A program made the translations under genes and the position numbers. The notes beneath the pieces were generated by a model that searched no databases, was not told the origin of the DNA, and was given only the letters and a program-made list of their open reading frames with translations. Shown here piece by piece: positions 1-7,971 of a stretch of 64,000 nt of DNA (position 1 is its first letter; every line of letters starts with the position of its first letter). This DNA comes from JACDER01 sp963717765 (GTDB taxonomy: Bacteria > Actinomycetota > Thermoleophilia > Gaiellales > Gaiellaceae). The stretch is taken from the NCBI GenBank assembly GCA_963717765.1, contig CAVQWX010000002.1, forward strand, positions 124,001 to 188,000. The letters are read 5' to 3'.

Positions 1-715
1 CCAGCTCGTTCGCCAGCGCGATGTTCACCGCGCGGAAGGTGTTCTCGTGGATCTTCGCGGTCTCGGCGACGCGCGTGGACGAGCACGGGACGATCGTGTC
101 CACGATCTCTCCGTACAGGAGCTTCGTGCGGCGGCGGCACTCTTCGGTCACGCCGGCGACCAGCTTGGGCGTGTTCTTGATCGTGTAGTCCGCGTTGCCC
201 GGATCGACTCGCTCGGGCGCGTAGCCGAGGAAGAAGTCACGGCCGACGCGGCCGCCGGCGGACTCCAGGATCGGCAGGACGATCTCCTCCGTCGTCCCCG
301 GGTACGTCGTGGACTGCAGGATGACGAGCTGGCCGTGGCGCAGGTGCGCGGCGACCGATTCGGCTGCCGAGACGATGTACGAGAGATCGGGAGTGCGCGT
401 CTTGGAGAGCGGGGTGGGGACGCAGATCGTCAGAGCGTCCAGCTCGGAGACCGCTCTGTAGTCGGTCGTCGGCTTCATCCGCCCGTCCACCTTCCCGAAG
501 CGCTCGACCGGCACGTCGACGAGGTAGGAGCGTCCCTCGGTCAGTGCGCTCACCCGGGCCTCGTCCAGGTCGATGCCGGTGACCTCGAAGCCGGTCTCGG
601 CGAAGGCCATCGCCAGGGGCAGTCCGGCGTAGCCGAGCCCGACGATTCCGATCTTTGCCTCGCGGGTCCGGAGGCGTTCGTCGAAGGTCTGCTGCGATGT
701 CACAAGCTCTGTCAC
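1..715 (-). CDS. Nucleotide-sugar (UDP-HexNAc) 6-dehydrogenase, 3' end cut by window
   Basis: The visible N-terminal 238 or so residues contain the Rossmann motif GIVGLGYAGLPLA near residues 22-34, and the middle part carries VPTPLS, YAPERVDPG and an AETAKIHENTFRAVNIALANEL-like end, typical of the WecC/WbpA/TviB branch of UDP-sugar dehydrogenases. These NAD enzymes oxidise C6 of UDP-N-acetylhexosamines to uronic acids for surface polysaccharide. The catalytic Cys region lies beyond the left edge. A GTG at 715 is taken as start; a second in-frame GTG at 703 is an alternative. It is divergent from the WecA-type gene at 772, which fits an envelope-polysaccharide locus. A paralogous UDP-glucose-type dehydrogenase lies at 27675. 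Confidence 0.85.
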   Translation of the reverse strand, partial: MTELVTSQQTFDERLRTREAKIGIVGLGYAGLPLAMAFAETGFEVTGIDLDEARVSALTEGRSYLVDVPVERFGKVDGRMKPTTDYRAVSELDALTICVPTPLSKTRTPDLSYIVSAAESVAAHLRHGQLVILQSTTYPGTTEEIVLPILESAGGRVGRDFFLGYAPERVDPGNADYTIKNTPKLVAGVTEECRRRTKLLYGEIVDTIVPCSSTRVAETAKIHENTFRAVNIALANEL

Positions 716-757
716 AAGCGTCCGATCGTACCAGCGAGGGTCGTCGATCCCCTCTGC

Positions 758-763
758 TATAAG
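758..763 (+). promoter_or_regulatory. Possible -10 box (TATAAG) before the WecA-type gene
   Basis: TATAAG lies only 8 bases upstream of the ATG at 772, in the short divergent gap. No convincing -35 box is visible, so the call is weak; if used, the transcript would be nearly leaderless. Confidence 0.3.
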
Positions 764-771
764 AACCTTCC

Positions 772-1944
772 ATGTCCTTCCCGGACTCCCTCCGCGCGCT
801 CGTGGAGGAATCGTCGGCGCTGTGGGGGTTTCTCGTCGCGGCCGCCATCGTCCTTGTACTGACGCCGGTCGTCTCCATACTCGCCCCGCGCATCGGCGGG
901 GTGGACGACAAGACGGACCGCCCGCGCGTGCACAAACTGCCGGTGCCCCGAATCGGCGGGCTCGCCATCGTCGTCGGGATCCTCGTGCCCATGGCGATCT
1001 TCATGAACCTCGACGGCGCCTACCTCGGGATCCTGATCGGGACGGCGCTGGCTGCCTTGCTCGGTCTGGTGGACGACATCTGGGGCGTCAGGCCCATCGC
1101 GAAGCTGGGCGGGATGGTGCTGATCGCTCTCATCCCGGTCGTCGGGTACGACGTCGTCTTCCACAACATCGGCCTGCCTCTGATCGGCTACCACCACATC
1201 GGCTGGGTCGCGTATCCGATCACGATCCTCTGGATCGCCGGCCTCGCCAACCTCGTGAATCTGATCGACGGAATGGACGCGCTGGCGGCCGGCATCGTCG
1301 CCATAGCCGCCTTCACGTTCGCGGTGCTGGCCGTGTCCTTCGGGCGGAACGAGGCGGCGATCCTGGCCATGATCGTCTGCGGAGCGACGCTCGCCTTCCT
1401 CCGCTCGAACTACCACCCCGCCAAGATCTTCATGGGCGACTCGGGTGCGCTCGCGCTCGGATTCGTGCTGGCCACGGTCGCGGTGCAGGGCGTGCTGAAG
1501 ACCGCGGCGACGATCGCGGTCGTCGCGCCGCTGCTCGTGATGGCCATCCCCATTCTCGACACGTCCTTCGTCGTTCTGAAGCGGCTCAAATACCGGCGGC
1601 CGCCGTGGGGGGCGGACCACAACCACTTCTACCACCGGTTCATGCGGATCGGATACTCGCAGCGGAAGACGGCGGCGTACCTGCACGTCTGGGCCGCGCT
1701 CGTCGCCGGCTACGCCATCCTCCTGCGCTTCGTCCCGCCGCGGCCGTTCGGCCACTGGGATCTCGGCAACACGCTGATCGACCTCGCGTACGGGCTCGTC
1801 GTCGTTGCCGCCTCCGTCTGGATGGTGTACTCGCTCGAGATCCTCAAGTCCCGCCATCTGCAGGTTCTGCGCGGAAAGCGCCGCGAGCCCGAGGAGGATC
1901 ACGAGGAAGCGGTCGAGCGCGTGCTCAGCTCCGGCAGGCGGTAG
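772..1944 (+). CDS. Undecaprenyl-phosphate N-acetylglucosaminyl-1-phosphate transferase (WecA/TagO/MraY family)
   Basis: This 390-residue polytopic membrane enzyme transfers a sugar-1-phosphate from a UDP-sugar to undecaprenyl phosphate, the first step of wall-glycopolymer or surface-polysaccharide assembly. Family hallmarks are present: VDD at 100-102, NLIDGMD at 163-169, MGDSG at 221-225, and a HNHFYH histidine loop at 283-288 corresponding to the HxHH of WecA/TagO. About ten hydrophobic segments are spread over residues 15-355, followed by a charged C-terminal tail. MraY proper would be expected in a dcw cluster, which is absent, so WecA/TagO is preferred. Neighbours (divergent nucleotide-sugar dehydrogenase, nearby DUF354 gene) agree. 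Confidence 0.9.
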   Translation: MSFPDSLRALVEESSALWGFLVAAAIVLVLTPVVSILAPRIGGVDDKTDRPRVHKLPVPRIGGLAIVVGILVPMAIFMNLDGAYLGILIGTALAALLGLVDDIWGVRPIAKLGGMVLIALIPVVGYDVVFHNIGLPLIGYHHIGWVAYPITILWIAGLANLVNLIDGMDALAAGIVAIAAFTFAVLAVSFGRNEAAILAMIVCGATLAFLRSNYHPAKIFMGDSGALALGFVLATVAVQGVLKTAATIAVVAPLLVMAIPILDTSFVVLKRLKYRRPPWGADHNHFYHRFMRIGYSQRKTAAYLHVWAALVAGYAILLRFVPPRPFGHWDLGNTLIDLAYGLVVVAASVWMVYSLEILKSRHLQVLRGKRREPEEDHEEAVERVLSSGRR

Positions 1945-1984
1945 TTCGCTTCCGCCCGGGCCGGAGCGTCAACCGGCGCCAGGG

Positions 1985-3652
1985 TCAGACCTTCAGAATG
2001 TTCGCCAGCGCGCCGGCCAGATCAGAGGCCGGCGTCTCGTCGGCGCGCTGCGCGCGCCAGCCGACGAAGCCGTCGGGACGGACCAACACGGCTCCCTCGG
2101 GCTCGATTCCGTATTCGGTCTCGAATCTGCCGTCCTCGGCCCGCAGATCACCCATCTGGCCGACGGTCAGCACCTCCAGCGGCACATGTCGCGGCGCGGC
2201 GGCTTCCACGCCGATCGCACGCCACGCGGCGCCCTCGGATCCGCCAAGAAGCACGAACCCGCCGCCGAACACGTCGAGCGTCGATATGCGCTCGCCTCCG
2301 CGCTCCACCCACATGTGCGGAGCGCGGCCTCCGGGACACGCGTTCTGCACATACTCGGCGACCGGGTTCTCGACGCGCGGCGGCGCCGTTCCGTCGGATG
2401 ACACGGCACCTTCCTCGTAGCGGAACCCGAGGTCCATGCCCTGCCGGCCACCCGCCGGCCGGGCCGCGACGCCGGCACGGACCGCGTCGAGATCACCGGC
2501 GCGCACTGCCTCGATCATCTTGATCATCCCGCCGCCGCGCCTGGCGCTGTAGGCAACGTTGGCCTCGGCGACCGCGCGCCGCTCGGCTTCGTACGTCTCG
2601 AGCAACTCGGGCCCAGCCCAGCCGGCGACGACTGCTCCCACTTTCCACGCCAGGTTGTGGGCCGAGTGTAGGCCGGTGTTCATCCCCACGCCTCCGTCGG
2701 GAGTCGTGCGATGGGCTGCGTCCCCGGTCAGCAGCACTCGACGATCGCGGAACGCCGTCGAGAGCTCTGCGCCCATGATCCACGACTTGACGGAGATGAT
2801 CTCGACGTCGAGGTCGTCGACCCCGGCCGCGGCGCGGATCGTGTCGACGCAGCGCTCCTCCGTGAATGACTCGACGGTCTCTCCCGCGCCAAGGTTGACG
2901 TGGAAGAGCCAGATGTCGTCGCCGTCGATCGTGACGAAGGATCCGGAGACGTCCGGTGTGATGACCGCGTAAGACCAGCCCGGCCGTTCCCGCACCAACG
3001 GGCCCAGCGGGGCGCGATGGTAGATGTTGACGAACCGGCCCATGTCGGCATCGCCGGTTCGGCCGATCCCGCACGCGGCGCGCACCGTGCTGTCGTTGCC
3101 GTCGGCGGCGATCAGGTACTGCGCCCGGATGGTGCTCGTCGCGCCGCCGTCACGCGCGACGATCGTCGCGGTCACGCCCTCGACATCCTGGGCGAAGTCG
3201 GTCAACTCGAAGCCGTAGTGAAGATTTGCGACGTCGTGCGTCTCTGCTCGCTGCCGCAGCGCCGACTCAGTGACATCCTGCGGACAACGGAGCGCCGTCA
3301 CCGGGCTCTGGGGCTCCGGCGACTTGTCGTCGGGCTCGATCGTCTGGGTGCGACCGAGCTCCTCGCCCGACAGCGTCGTGGTCCACACCATTTGCCCGTA
3401 GAACTCGTGGGGGACGCCGCGCCGGCGGACTTCGTCCACCGCTCCCCATGCTCGAAAGAGCTCGGCCGTGCGCTGCATGATCCCGACCGCCCTGGGGTGC
3501 TGAAGCGTTCCCGGATACTTGCTGACGAGCGTTGATGCAACGCCGAGCTGCGAGAGCGTCAGCGATGCGGCCAAGCCCGCCGGTCCGCCGCCGACGATCA
3601 GAACCGGTGTCTCGGTATCCAGCGCAGGTCCTCGCTCGGCCATGGACGGCAA
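1985..3652 (-). CDS. FAD-dependent aromatic-ring monooxygenase (PHBH/FAD_binding_3 family)
   Basis: The 555-residue protein has the three flavoprotein hydroxylase signatures: dinucleotide fold VLIVGGGPAGLAAS at about 17-30, the DG motif AADGNDSTVR at 182-191, and the GD motif LLTGDAAHRTTPDGG at 307-321 followed by the MNTGLHSAHNLAWK helix. These enzymes use NAD(P)H and O2 to hydroxylate phenolic or polyketide rings. Length above 500 residues with a C-terminal thioredoxin-like tail matches the longer MhpA/TetX/RdmE-like subgroup rather than short PHBH. Start ATG 3652 is used; Met4 is an alternative. It stands alone between envelope genes, and the substrate cannot be told. Confidence 0.88.
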   Translation of the reverse strand: MPSMAERGPALDTETPVLIVGGGPAGLAASLTLSQLGVASTLVSKYPGTLQHPRAVGIMQRTAELFRAWGAVDEVRRRGVPHEFYGQMVWTTTLSGEELGRTQTIEPDDKSPEPQSPVTALRCPQDVTESALRQRAETHDVANLHYGFELTDFAQDVEGVTATIVARDGGATSTIRAQYLIAADGNDSTVRAACGIGRTGDADMGRFVNIYHRAPLGPLVRERPGWSYAVITPDVSGSFVTIDGDDIWLFHVNLGAGETVESFTEERCVDTIRAAAGVDDLDVEIISVKSWIMGAELSTAFRDRRVLLTGDAAHRTTPDGGVGMNTGLHSAHNLAWKVGAVVAGWAGPELLETYEAERRAVAEANVAYSARRGGGMIKMIEAVRAGDLDAVRAGVAARPAGGRQGMDLGFRYEEGAVSSDGTAPPRVENPVAEYVQNACPGGRAPHMWVERGGERISTLDVFGGGFVLLGGSEGAAWRAIGVEAAAPRHVPLEVLTVGQMGDLRAEDGRFETEYGIEPEGAVLVRPDGFVGWRAQRADETPASDLAGALANILKV

Positions 3653-3683
3653 AGTAGACGACGCCCCGTACGGGAGGCCTAAC

Positions 3684-4700
3684 TCAGCCGCGATCGAGCC
3701 AGGGGAGCGCGAGGCGTAAAAGCTCGGCGGGGTCTCGCCTGACCCGGTTCTCGTAGGCGCCGGGCGGCTTCCGCTCGACGGTGAGCTGCCCGGGGTCCTC
3801 CAAGAATCGGAGCCGGCCCTGGCGGGAGAGTTGCTCGTCCACCGCGCCGAGCTTCCCCTCGAAGATCGACCACACCGGGGTGCCGAGGACGGCGGCCTCG
3901 CGGTTCATCGTCCCGCCCGCCGAGACGAGCAGGTCGGCGAGGGCGACGAGGCTGCGCCCGTCCACGGCCCGGGCCGGGACTATTGCTCCGAGACCGAGCC
4001 CCTCGACGGTGCGGCGTTGCTCGTCGGTCCGAGCGAGCACGACGGTTTGCGCTCCCTCCGCGGCGAGCCGCTCGAGCACGCCGCGCAGGAGCGAGCTCTC
4101 GGAGCCGCCGAGGTAGAGCGCGTACGAGGGCGCCGTCCGGACGACTGCGAGCAGCCGCTCGCCCTCTACCCCCAGCTGCTCGAGGACGGCGGGGTGCGGC
4201 TCGAAATCCGCGAGGTAGTACTCCTCCTTCAGCCCCGGGTACTGCACGAGCTTGGGAGGCCGCGCTCCGTAACGGGCAAGCCGGTCGGCGGGAATCGCGG
4301 AAGGGACGAGGACGCGGTTCGCGAGGCGGCAGTTGACGGAGTGCTGGAGCGTCGCCCACTCGTAGTCGAACATGGTCGTGTTCGGGATGCCGCGCGCGCG
4401 GGCGACCGGCGGGAGGTCGGTGGAGCCATGCGCGAGCGCGCAGTCGAGCCGTTCCCCGCGTGCCCAGCGCAGGAGTTGGGGTACCCGCGACGCCGCGGCC
4501 AGCGCCTTGCCGGCCCGCCCCGCGCCGCCGTGGCGGCCGAGTGCGGCGTAGGGATGCCCCCAGTCGTCGAGCAGCTCCAGAGTGTGCGACAGCGGCCTTG
4601 CGGTCAGCTCGACCTCGTGTCCCGCTGCCTCGAGGCGCTCGACGAGGGGGCGCAGGACAAGCACGTGCGCCGTGTTCGTCAGGTCCATCCAGACCCGCAT
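3684..4700 (-). CDS. DUF354 family protein (GT-B-like fold, envelope polysaccharide locus)
   Basis: The 338-residue protein begins MRVWMDLTNTAHV, the characteristic DUF354 start (usually MKIWIDLxNxPHV), and keeps the TMFDYE segment near residue 125 and the SAGGTMNREAAVLGTPVWSI segment near 280, which resembles the donor-binding loop of GT-B glycosyltransferases. DUF354 proteins occur in archaea and actinobacteria beside exopolysaccharide and UDP-sugar genes; the enzymatic activity is not established. It is read in the same direction as the monooxygenase, 31 bases upstream of that gene, so co-transcription is possible. Confidence 0.82.
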   Translation of the reverse strand: MRVWMDLTNTAHVLVLRPLVERLEAAGHEVELTARPLSHTLELLDDWGHPYAALGRHGGAGRAGKALAAASRVPQLLRWARGERLDCALAHGSTDLPPVARARGIPNTTMFDYEWATLQHSVNCRLANRVLVPSAIPADRLARYGARPPKLVQYPGLKEEYYLADFEPHPAVLEQLGVEGERLLAVVRTAPSYALYLGGSESSLLRGVLERLAAEGAQTVVLARTDEQRRTVEGLGLGAIVPARAVDGRSLVALADLLVSAGGTMNREAAVLGTPVWSIFEGKLGAVDEQLSRQGRLRFLEDPGQLTVERKPPGAYENRVRRDPAELLRLALPWLDRG

Positions 4701-4734
4701 TCACAGATCGTAGTGGCCCCCTTGGACACGTCCA

Positions 4735-4747
4735 GGGGTCTGACCCC
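4735..4747. repeat. REP-like palindrome GGGGTC-t-GACCCC
   Basis: A perfect 6-bp inverted repeat around one base sits in the divergent gap between the DUF354 gene and atpZ. It is immediately preceded by a second dyad (CCCCtTGGAC-ac-GTCCAgGGG, 4717-4738). The GGGGTCnGACCCC palindrome is a frequent intergenic repeat in many genomes. Confidence 0.5.
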
Positions 4748-4821
4748 GGTTCGTACAAAGTTGGACGCAATTCGCTCAATCAAGCGGCTTTGCGCTGTCA
4801 CAAGCTCGGCCGCCAGTCTGG

Positions 4822-4827
4822 TATGCT
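4822..4827 (+). promoter_or_regulatory. Possible -10 (TATGCT) for the atp operon
   Basis: TATGCT lies 8 bases before the atpZ ATG in the only sizeable gap upstream of the ATP synthase run. A TGTCAC is found 20 bases upstream of it, a poor -35 at long spacing. Positional support only. Confidence 0.3.
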
Positions 4828-4835
4828 CGCCCTGC

Positions 4836-5039
4836 ATGGAGCCCGCCTCCCGTCCCTCCTTCAGCCCGGCCGGTGCAGGCGGTGTCCTGGTGGGGACGAC
4901 GGCCACGGGCGTGGGCCTCGGCGCGCTGATCGGCTGGGCGGCCGGATCGATCGGGATCGGCGCCCTCGTGGGCGCGATCGTCAGCATTCCCGCGGGTGTA
5001 TTCGCCGTCTATCGCCGCTACCGGGGATATTTCACCTAG
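4836..5039 (+). CDS. atpZ: AtpZ/AtpI-type small membrane protein
   Basis: A 67-residue protein with two hydrophobic helices (about 16-37 and 39-57) rich in Gly and Ala and a basic tail YRRYRGYF. This matches the AtpZ / putative F0F1-ATPase subunit family (PF09527) that precedes atpB in many operons; AtpZ and AtpI are linked to c-ring assembly and cation supply. The ATG at 4836 is chosen because the hydrophobic protein begins just after it. Its TAG abuts the ATG of the next gene with no spacer, implying translational coupling. Assignment rests on size, topology and position. Confidence 0.75.
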   Translation: MEPASRPSFSPAGAGGVLVGTTATGVGLGALIGWAAGSIGIGALVGAIVSIPAGVFAVYRRYRGYFT

Positions 5040-5444
5040 ATGGCCGGCGTTTTCTCCACACCTCGCCCCGTGCCGAATAGGCGCCTCCCGACCATCACGG
5101 GCGCGATCGTGGTCTCGCTGGCGCTGCCGGTCGTGCTGATCGGCGGATTCCCCGTGGCGGGCTGGGCGCTCGCGGCGATCCTATGGGTTGCCGCCGAGCT
5201 GCTGGGGATCTGGCTCGCGCGCCTTCCGATCGGCGCCGACAACCTCAAGATGTCCGGCCTCGTCGCTCTGACGATGGCCTGGCGCGGCATCGCCGTCATG
5301 GTCATCCTCCTGATCGTGACCGCTGCGAACAAGCCGGTCGGCGTCTGCGCCGTCGTCGTCTACGCGGCCGCGTACACGCTCTCGCTCGCCGTCTCGCTGA
5401 TCGAGTACTTCAACGGCCCCGCCGCGAAAGGCCCGGCCCACTGA
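5040..5444 (+). CDS. atpI: ATP synthase subunit I-like membrane protein
   Basis: The 134-residue protein has four hydrophobic segments (about 19-36, 39-56, 77-95, 100-122), the layout of AtpI. It starts on the base after the atpZ stop and its TGA shares one base with the atpB ATG (TGATG). AtpI assists c-ring assembly or stability. Sequence identity in this family is low, so position and topology carry the call. Confidence 0.7.
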   Translation: MAGVFSTPRPVPNRRLPTITGAIVVSLALPVVLIGGFPVAGWALAAILWVAAELLGIWLARLPIGADNLKMSGLVALTMAWRGIAVMVILLIVTAANKPVGVCAVVVYAAAYTLSLAVSLIEYFNGPAAKGPAH

Positions 5445-6259
5445 TGGGGTACCTGCTTGCAGAGACGTTCAACCCCGCGGACGAGTTCAAGCTCCACGAC
5501 TGGATCCCGATCCACATCGGCCCCCTCGACCTCTCGGTCAACAAGGCGGTCGTCTACCTCGCCCTCGGGTCGCTCCTCACGATCATTCTGGGGATCGTCC
5601 TCATGCGCGCCCGCCTGGCGCTGCTTCCCGACAAGCGGCAGACGATCGGCGAGGCGGTCTACGACATCACGCAGACGCAGATCGCCGAGCAGGGGCTCCC
5701 CTCGAAGGCGATCAACCGCTGGTTCCCGTACGTGGCGACGCTCTTCCTCTTCATCTGGGTGGTCAATCTGCTCGGCTTCATCCCGCTGCCGTTCACCGGC
5801 GAGAAGTGGCACGGCATTCCGACCTGGGGGATCTACGCGGCGACGTCACAGCTCTCGGTGACGCTCGTCCTGGCGATCTTCACCGTCTTCTTCACGCACT
5901 ACGAAGGCTTTCGCTGGAACGGCGGCAAGTACGTCAAGACGTTCGTGCCGGCCGGCGTGCCGCGGGCGATGGTCCCGTTCATGGCCATCCTCGAGGGCAT
6001 CTCGCACTTCTTCCGGATCGTCAGCCTCAGCGTCCGGCTCTACGCCAACATGCTCGCCGGCCACATGCTGATCCTGGTCTCCATCGGCCTGATCTTCATC
6101 CTCGGCGGCGTCACCTTCTACATCGTCGTCCCGATCTCGTTCACGATCGGCATCGCCTTCTACCTCTTCGAGGTCGTGATCGTGGTGACCATTCAGGCGT
6201 TCATCTTCGCCGCACTGACAGCCATCTACATCGGCTCGGCCATCGAGCCTGCCCACTAA
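5444..6259 (+). CDS. atpB: F0F1 ATP synthase subunit a
   Basis: This 271-residue integral membrane stator protein forms the proton half-channels next to the c-ring. The essential arginine is R198 in SLSVRLYANMLAGH, and the C-terminal helix has the expected IQAFIFAALTAIYI segment. Start ATG 5444 overlaps the preceding stop. It is followed, 13 bases on, by atpE with a strong AAGGAGGGGG ribosome site, normal for the need for many c copies. Confidence 0.96.
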   Translation: MGYLLAETFNPADEFKLHDWIPIHIGPLDLSVNKAVVYLALGSLLTIILGIVLMRARLALLPDKRQTIGEAVYDITQTQIAEQGLPSKAINRWFPYVATLFLFIWVVNLLGFIPLPFTGEKWHGIPTWGIYAATSQLSVTLVLAIFTVFFTHYEGFRWNGGKYVKTFVPAGVPRAMVPFMAILEGISHFFRIVSLSVRLYANMLAGHMLILVSIGLIFILGGVTFYIVVPISFTIGIAFYLFEVVIVVTIQAFIFAALTAIYIGSAIEPAH

Positions 6260-6267
6260 GGAGGGGG
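6258..6267 (+). promoter_or_regulatory. Strong Shine-Dalgarno before atpE
   Basis: AAGGAGGGGG lies five bases upstream of the GTG of atpE and is the best ribosome site in the operon, consistent with the need for about ten c subunits per complex. Confidence 0.6.
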
Positions 6268-6272
6268 AAGAC

Positions 6273-6548
6273 GTGCACGCGCTCAACATCCTGTTCGAAA
6301 CCACGGGTGACGTGGTCAAGGCCGCCAAGGCCCTCGGCTTCGGCCTCGGCATGGGCCTCGGGTCGCTCGGCGCCGGCGTCGGCATCGGGATCGTGTTCGG
6401 CTCGATGATCCAGTCGGTCGCCCGCCAGCCCGAGCTGCGCGGGGAGCTGCAGGGAATCATGTGGCTCGGGTTCGCGCTCACCGAGGCCGTCGTGTTCTAC
6501 GGCCTGGTAGGCGGATTCCTCGGGTTCGTTCTCGTCTCGAATACCTAG
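6273..6548 (+). CDS. atpE: F0F1 ATP synthase subunit c
   Basis: A 91-residue proteolipid with two glycine-rich helices (about 20-46 and 63-87) joined by the polar RQPELRGE loop. The ion-carrying carboxylate is E71 in ALTEAVVFYG. The Gln/Ser-Thr pattern of sodium-binding c-rings is not seen, so a proton ring is inferred. The start is GTG 6273. Confidence 0.95.
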   Translation: MHALNILFETTGDVVKAAKALGFGLGMGLGSLGAGVGIGIVFGSMIQSVARQPELRGELQGIMWLGFALTEAVVFYGLVGGFLGFVLVSNT

Positions 6549-6551
6549 CCG

Positions 6552-7082
6552 ATGCTCGCAGCAACCAGCCCGCTCACCAAGATCATCCCGGGTCTGATGA
6601 TCTGGACCCTGGTGTTCTTCTTCATCACGTTCTTCGTGCTGAAGCGATACGCCTTCGGTCCGATCCAGAAGGTGATCGACGACCGCCGCGAGCGCATCAA
6701 GCAGTCGCTGGAGGAGGCAGAGAACTCACGCGCAGAAGCGCACAATCTCCTCGAGGAGCACCGCAAGCTGATCGCCCAGGCGCGCGGCGACGCCGACCGC
6801 ATCCTCACGGAGGCTCGGCGGGTTGCCGACGCCCAGCGCGAGCGGGCGAAGGAGGAGACCGAGACCGATCGCCAGCGGAGGCTCGAGGAGACCAAGCGCC
6901 TGATCGAGGCCGAGACGCAGCGCGCCCTGGAACAGATCCGGACCGAGGTCGCCGACCTGACGCTGATCGCGACCGAGCGGATCACCGGCAAGGTGCTCGA
7001 CGACGAGGACCACAAGCGTCTGATCGAGGAGGCCGTCGGGGATCTCGACTTCTCGGTACTGGAGGAAAGTGGCCGCCGCTGA
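6552..7082 (+). CDS. atpF: F0F1 ATP synthase subunit b
   Basis: The 176-residue peripheral-stalk protein has one N-terminal membrane helix (about 12-31) then a long charged coiled coil (40-150) and a delta-binding C-terminus. Family segment RYAFGPIQKVIDDRRERI follows the helix. The gene's last 14 bases overlap the start of atpH. Confidence 0.94.
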   Translation: MLAATSPLTKIIPGLMIWTLVFFFITFFVLKRYAFGPIQKVIDDRRERIKQSLEEAENSRAEAHNLLEEHRKLIAQARGDADRILTEARRVADAQRERAKEETETDRQRRLEETKRLIEAETQRALEQIRTEVADLTLIATERITGKVLDDEDHKRLIEEAVGDLDFSVLEESGRR

Positions 7083-7599
7083 GCGCAGGTACGCGCGCGC
7101 CCTCTTCGAGGCCGCGCAGGAACGGAACAGGCTGGAGGAGGTCCAGCGGGACCTGAGCGACTTCGTCGACGCCGTCCGCGAGGTCCCGGAGCTGCGGGCG
7201 CTGCTGCGCGACCCCGTCCTCGACCGACGCGTCAAGATCGCCGCGCTCAGCGACGTGCTCGCCGGCTCGGATGAGCTCGTGCGCAACTTCGTGCTCGTGC
7301 TGACCGAGCAGGGCCGTGCGGGCGAGCTGGAAGAGACAGAGCGCGAGTTCGAGCGCTTCCTCGCAGATGAGACAGGCCGCCTCTCGCTCGAGCTCGCCAC
7401 CGCCATCGAGCTCTCCGACGAGGAGGCAGGCCAGATCGTCCAGCAGATCGAGCGGGCCAGCGGGCGCAACGTCGAGGCCACGCGGCGCGTCGATCCCGAC
7501 CTGCTCGGAGGCGTCGTCCTCCAGGTCGGATCGCTGCGTCTCGACGCCAGTCTCCGCGGCCGCCTGGAGCGGCTGCGCCGCGAACTTGCACCTACCTAA
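7069..7599 (+). CDS. atpH: F0F1 ATP synthase subunit delta
   Basis: The 176-residue protein links the stalk to the F1 head. It starts with the typical ERRYARALFEAA helix and ends with GGVVLQVGSLRLDASLRGRLERLR, close to the family's conserved GGxxIxxGDxxxDxSVxxRL. The GTG at 7069 overlaps atpF. Its TAA is nine bases before the first of three copies of the atpA start. Confidence 0.95.
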   Translation: MAAAERRYARALFEAAQERNRLEEVQRDLSDFVDAVREVPELRALLRDPVLDRRVKIAALSDVLAGSDELVRNFVLVLTEQGRAGELEETEREFERFLADETGRLSLELATAIELSDEEAGQIVQQIERASGRNVEATRRVDPDLLGGVVLQVGSLRLDASLRGRLERLRRELAPT

Positions 7600-7608
7600 G
7601 GAGAGACC

Positions 7609-7782
7609 TTGAAGCTCAGGCCGGAAGAAAAGCGCGTGGGAACCCATGGTTCCCCCGCGAACCCCCTCCTTCTCGCCTCGCTACGGCCCGCCGATTCGAG
7701 AGCTGCGCTCGGGCGAAGCCCGGCTCCGCTCACTGACGTCATCCTCCGCTCAAGCGCCGAAAGAAATGAGGGCAACTCGTGA
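7609..7782 (+). other. Mini-ORF 1: first copy of the atpA start fused to a hairpin element (57 aa)
   Basis: A TTG preceded by AAGGAGAGACC opens a frame whose first seven residues (MKLRPEE) equal the AtpA N-terminus. After about 22 bases of atpA-like sequence it enters a hairpin element and stays open to a TGA at 7780. That TGA overlaps the GTG of mini-ORF 2 (GTGA). The tail has the pattern GSPxNPLL..LRP..AALGRSPAP shared with mini-ORF 2. It probably makes no useful protein; it may keep ribosomes moving towards atpA. Confidence 0.55.
7634..7735. repeat. Composite hairpin element, copy 1 (atpA leader)
   Basis: Hairpin A is GGGAACC-cat-GGTTCCC with an outer CGCG/CGCG pair (about 7634-7659). Hairpin B is CGGGC-gaa-GCCCG at 7710-7722. 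About 50 bases separate them. The same order recurs at 7830, 31789 and 54609, and in looser form at 38912 and 47933. Confidence 0.7.
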
Positions 7783-7958
7783 AACTGAGACCGGAAGAAA
7801 TCACCTCGATCCTCAAGCAGCGAACCCTGCACGGGGGAACCCAGGGTTCCCCCGTGAGCCCCCTCCTTAACGCATCTCTGCGGCCTGACACCAATTGCGC
7901 TGCGCTCGGGCGAAGCCCGGCTCCGCGCGCCGACACCGTCCTGCGTTCCACCACCTGA
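7779..7958 (+). other. Mini-ORF 2: second copy of the atpA start fused to a hairpin element (59 aa)
   Basis: GTG 7779 begins a frame whose first 15 residues (MKLRPEEITSILKQR) are identical to AtpA. The DNA matches atpA up to CAGCGA at 7823 with a few synonymous changes, then enters hairpin element copy 2. The frame closes at TGA 7956, 13 bases before the true atpA start. A GAGGG ribosome site lies just upstream. Confidence 0.6.
7830..7935. repeat. Composite hairpin element, copy 2 (atpA leader)
   Basis: Hairpin A is a perfect 13-bp inverted repeat around one base, CACGGGGGAACCC-a-GGGTTCCCCCGTG (7830-7856). Hairpin B is CGGGC-gaa-GCCCG at 7907-7919. It is more like the tRNA-locus copy at 54609 than copy 1 in hairpin A. 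Confidence 0.75.
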
Positions 7959-7971
7959 AAAGGGAGAGGCC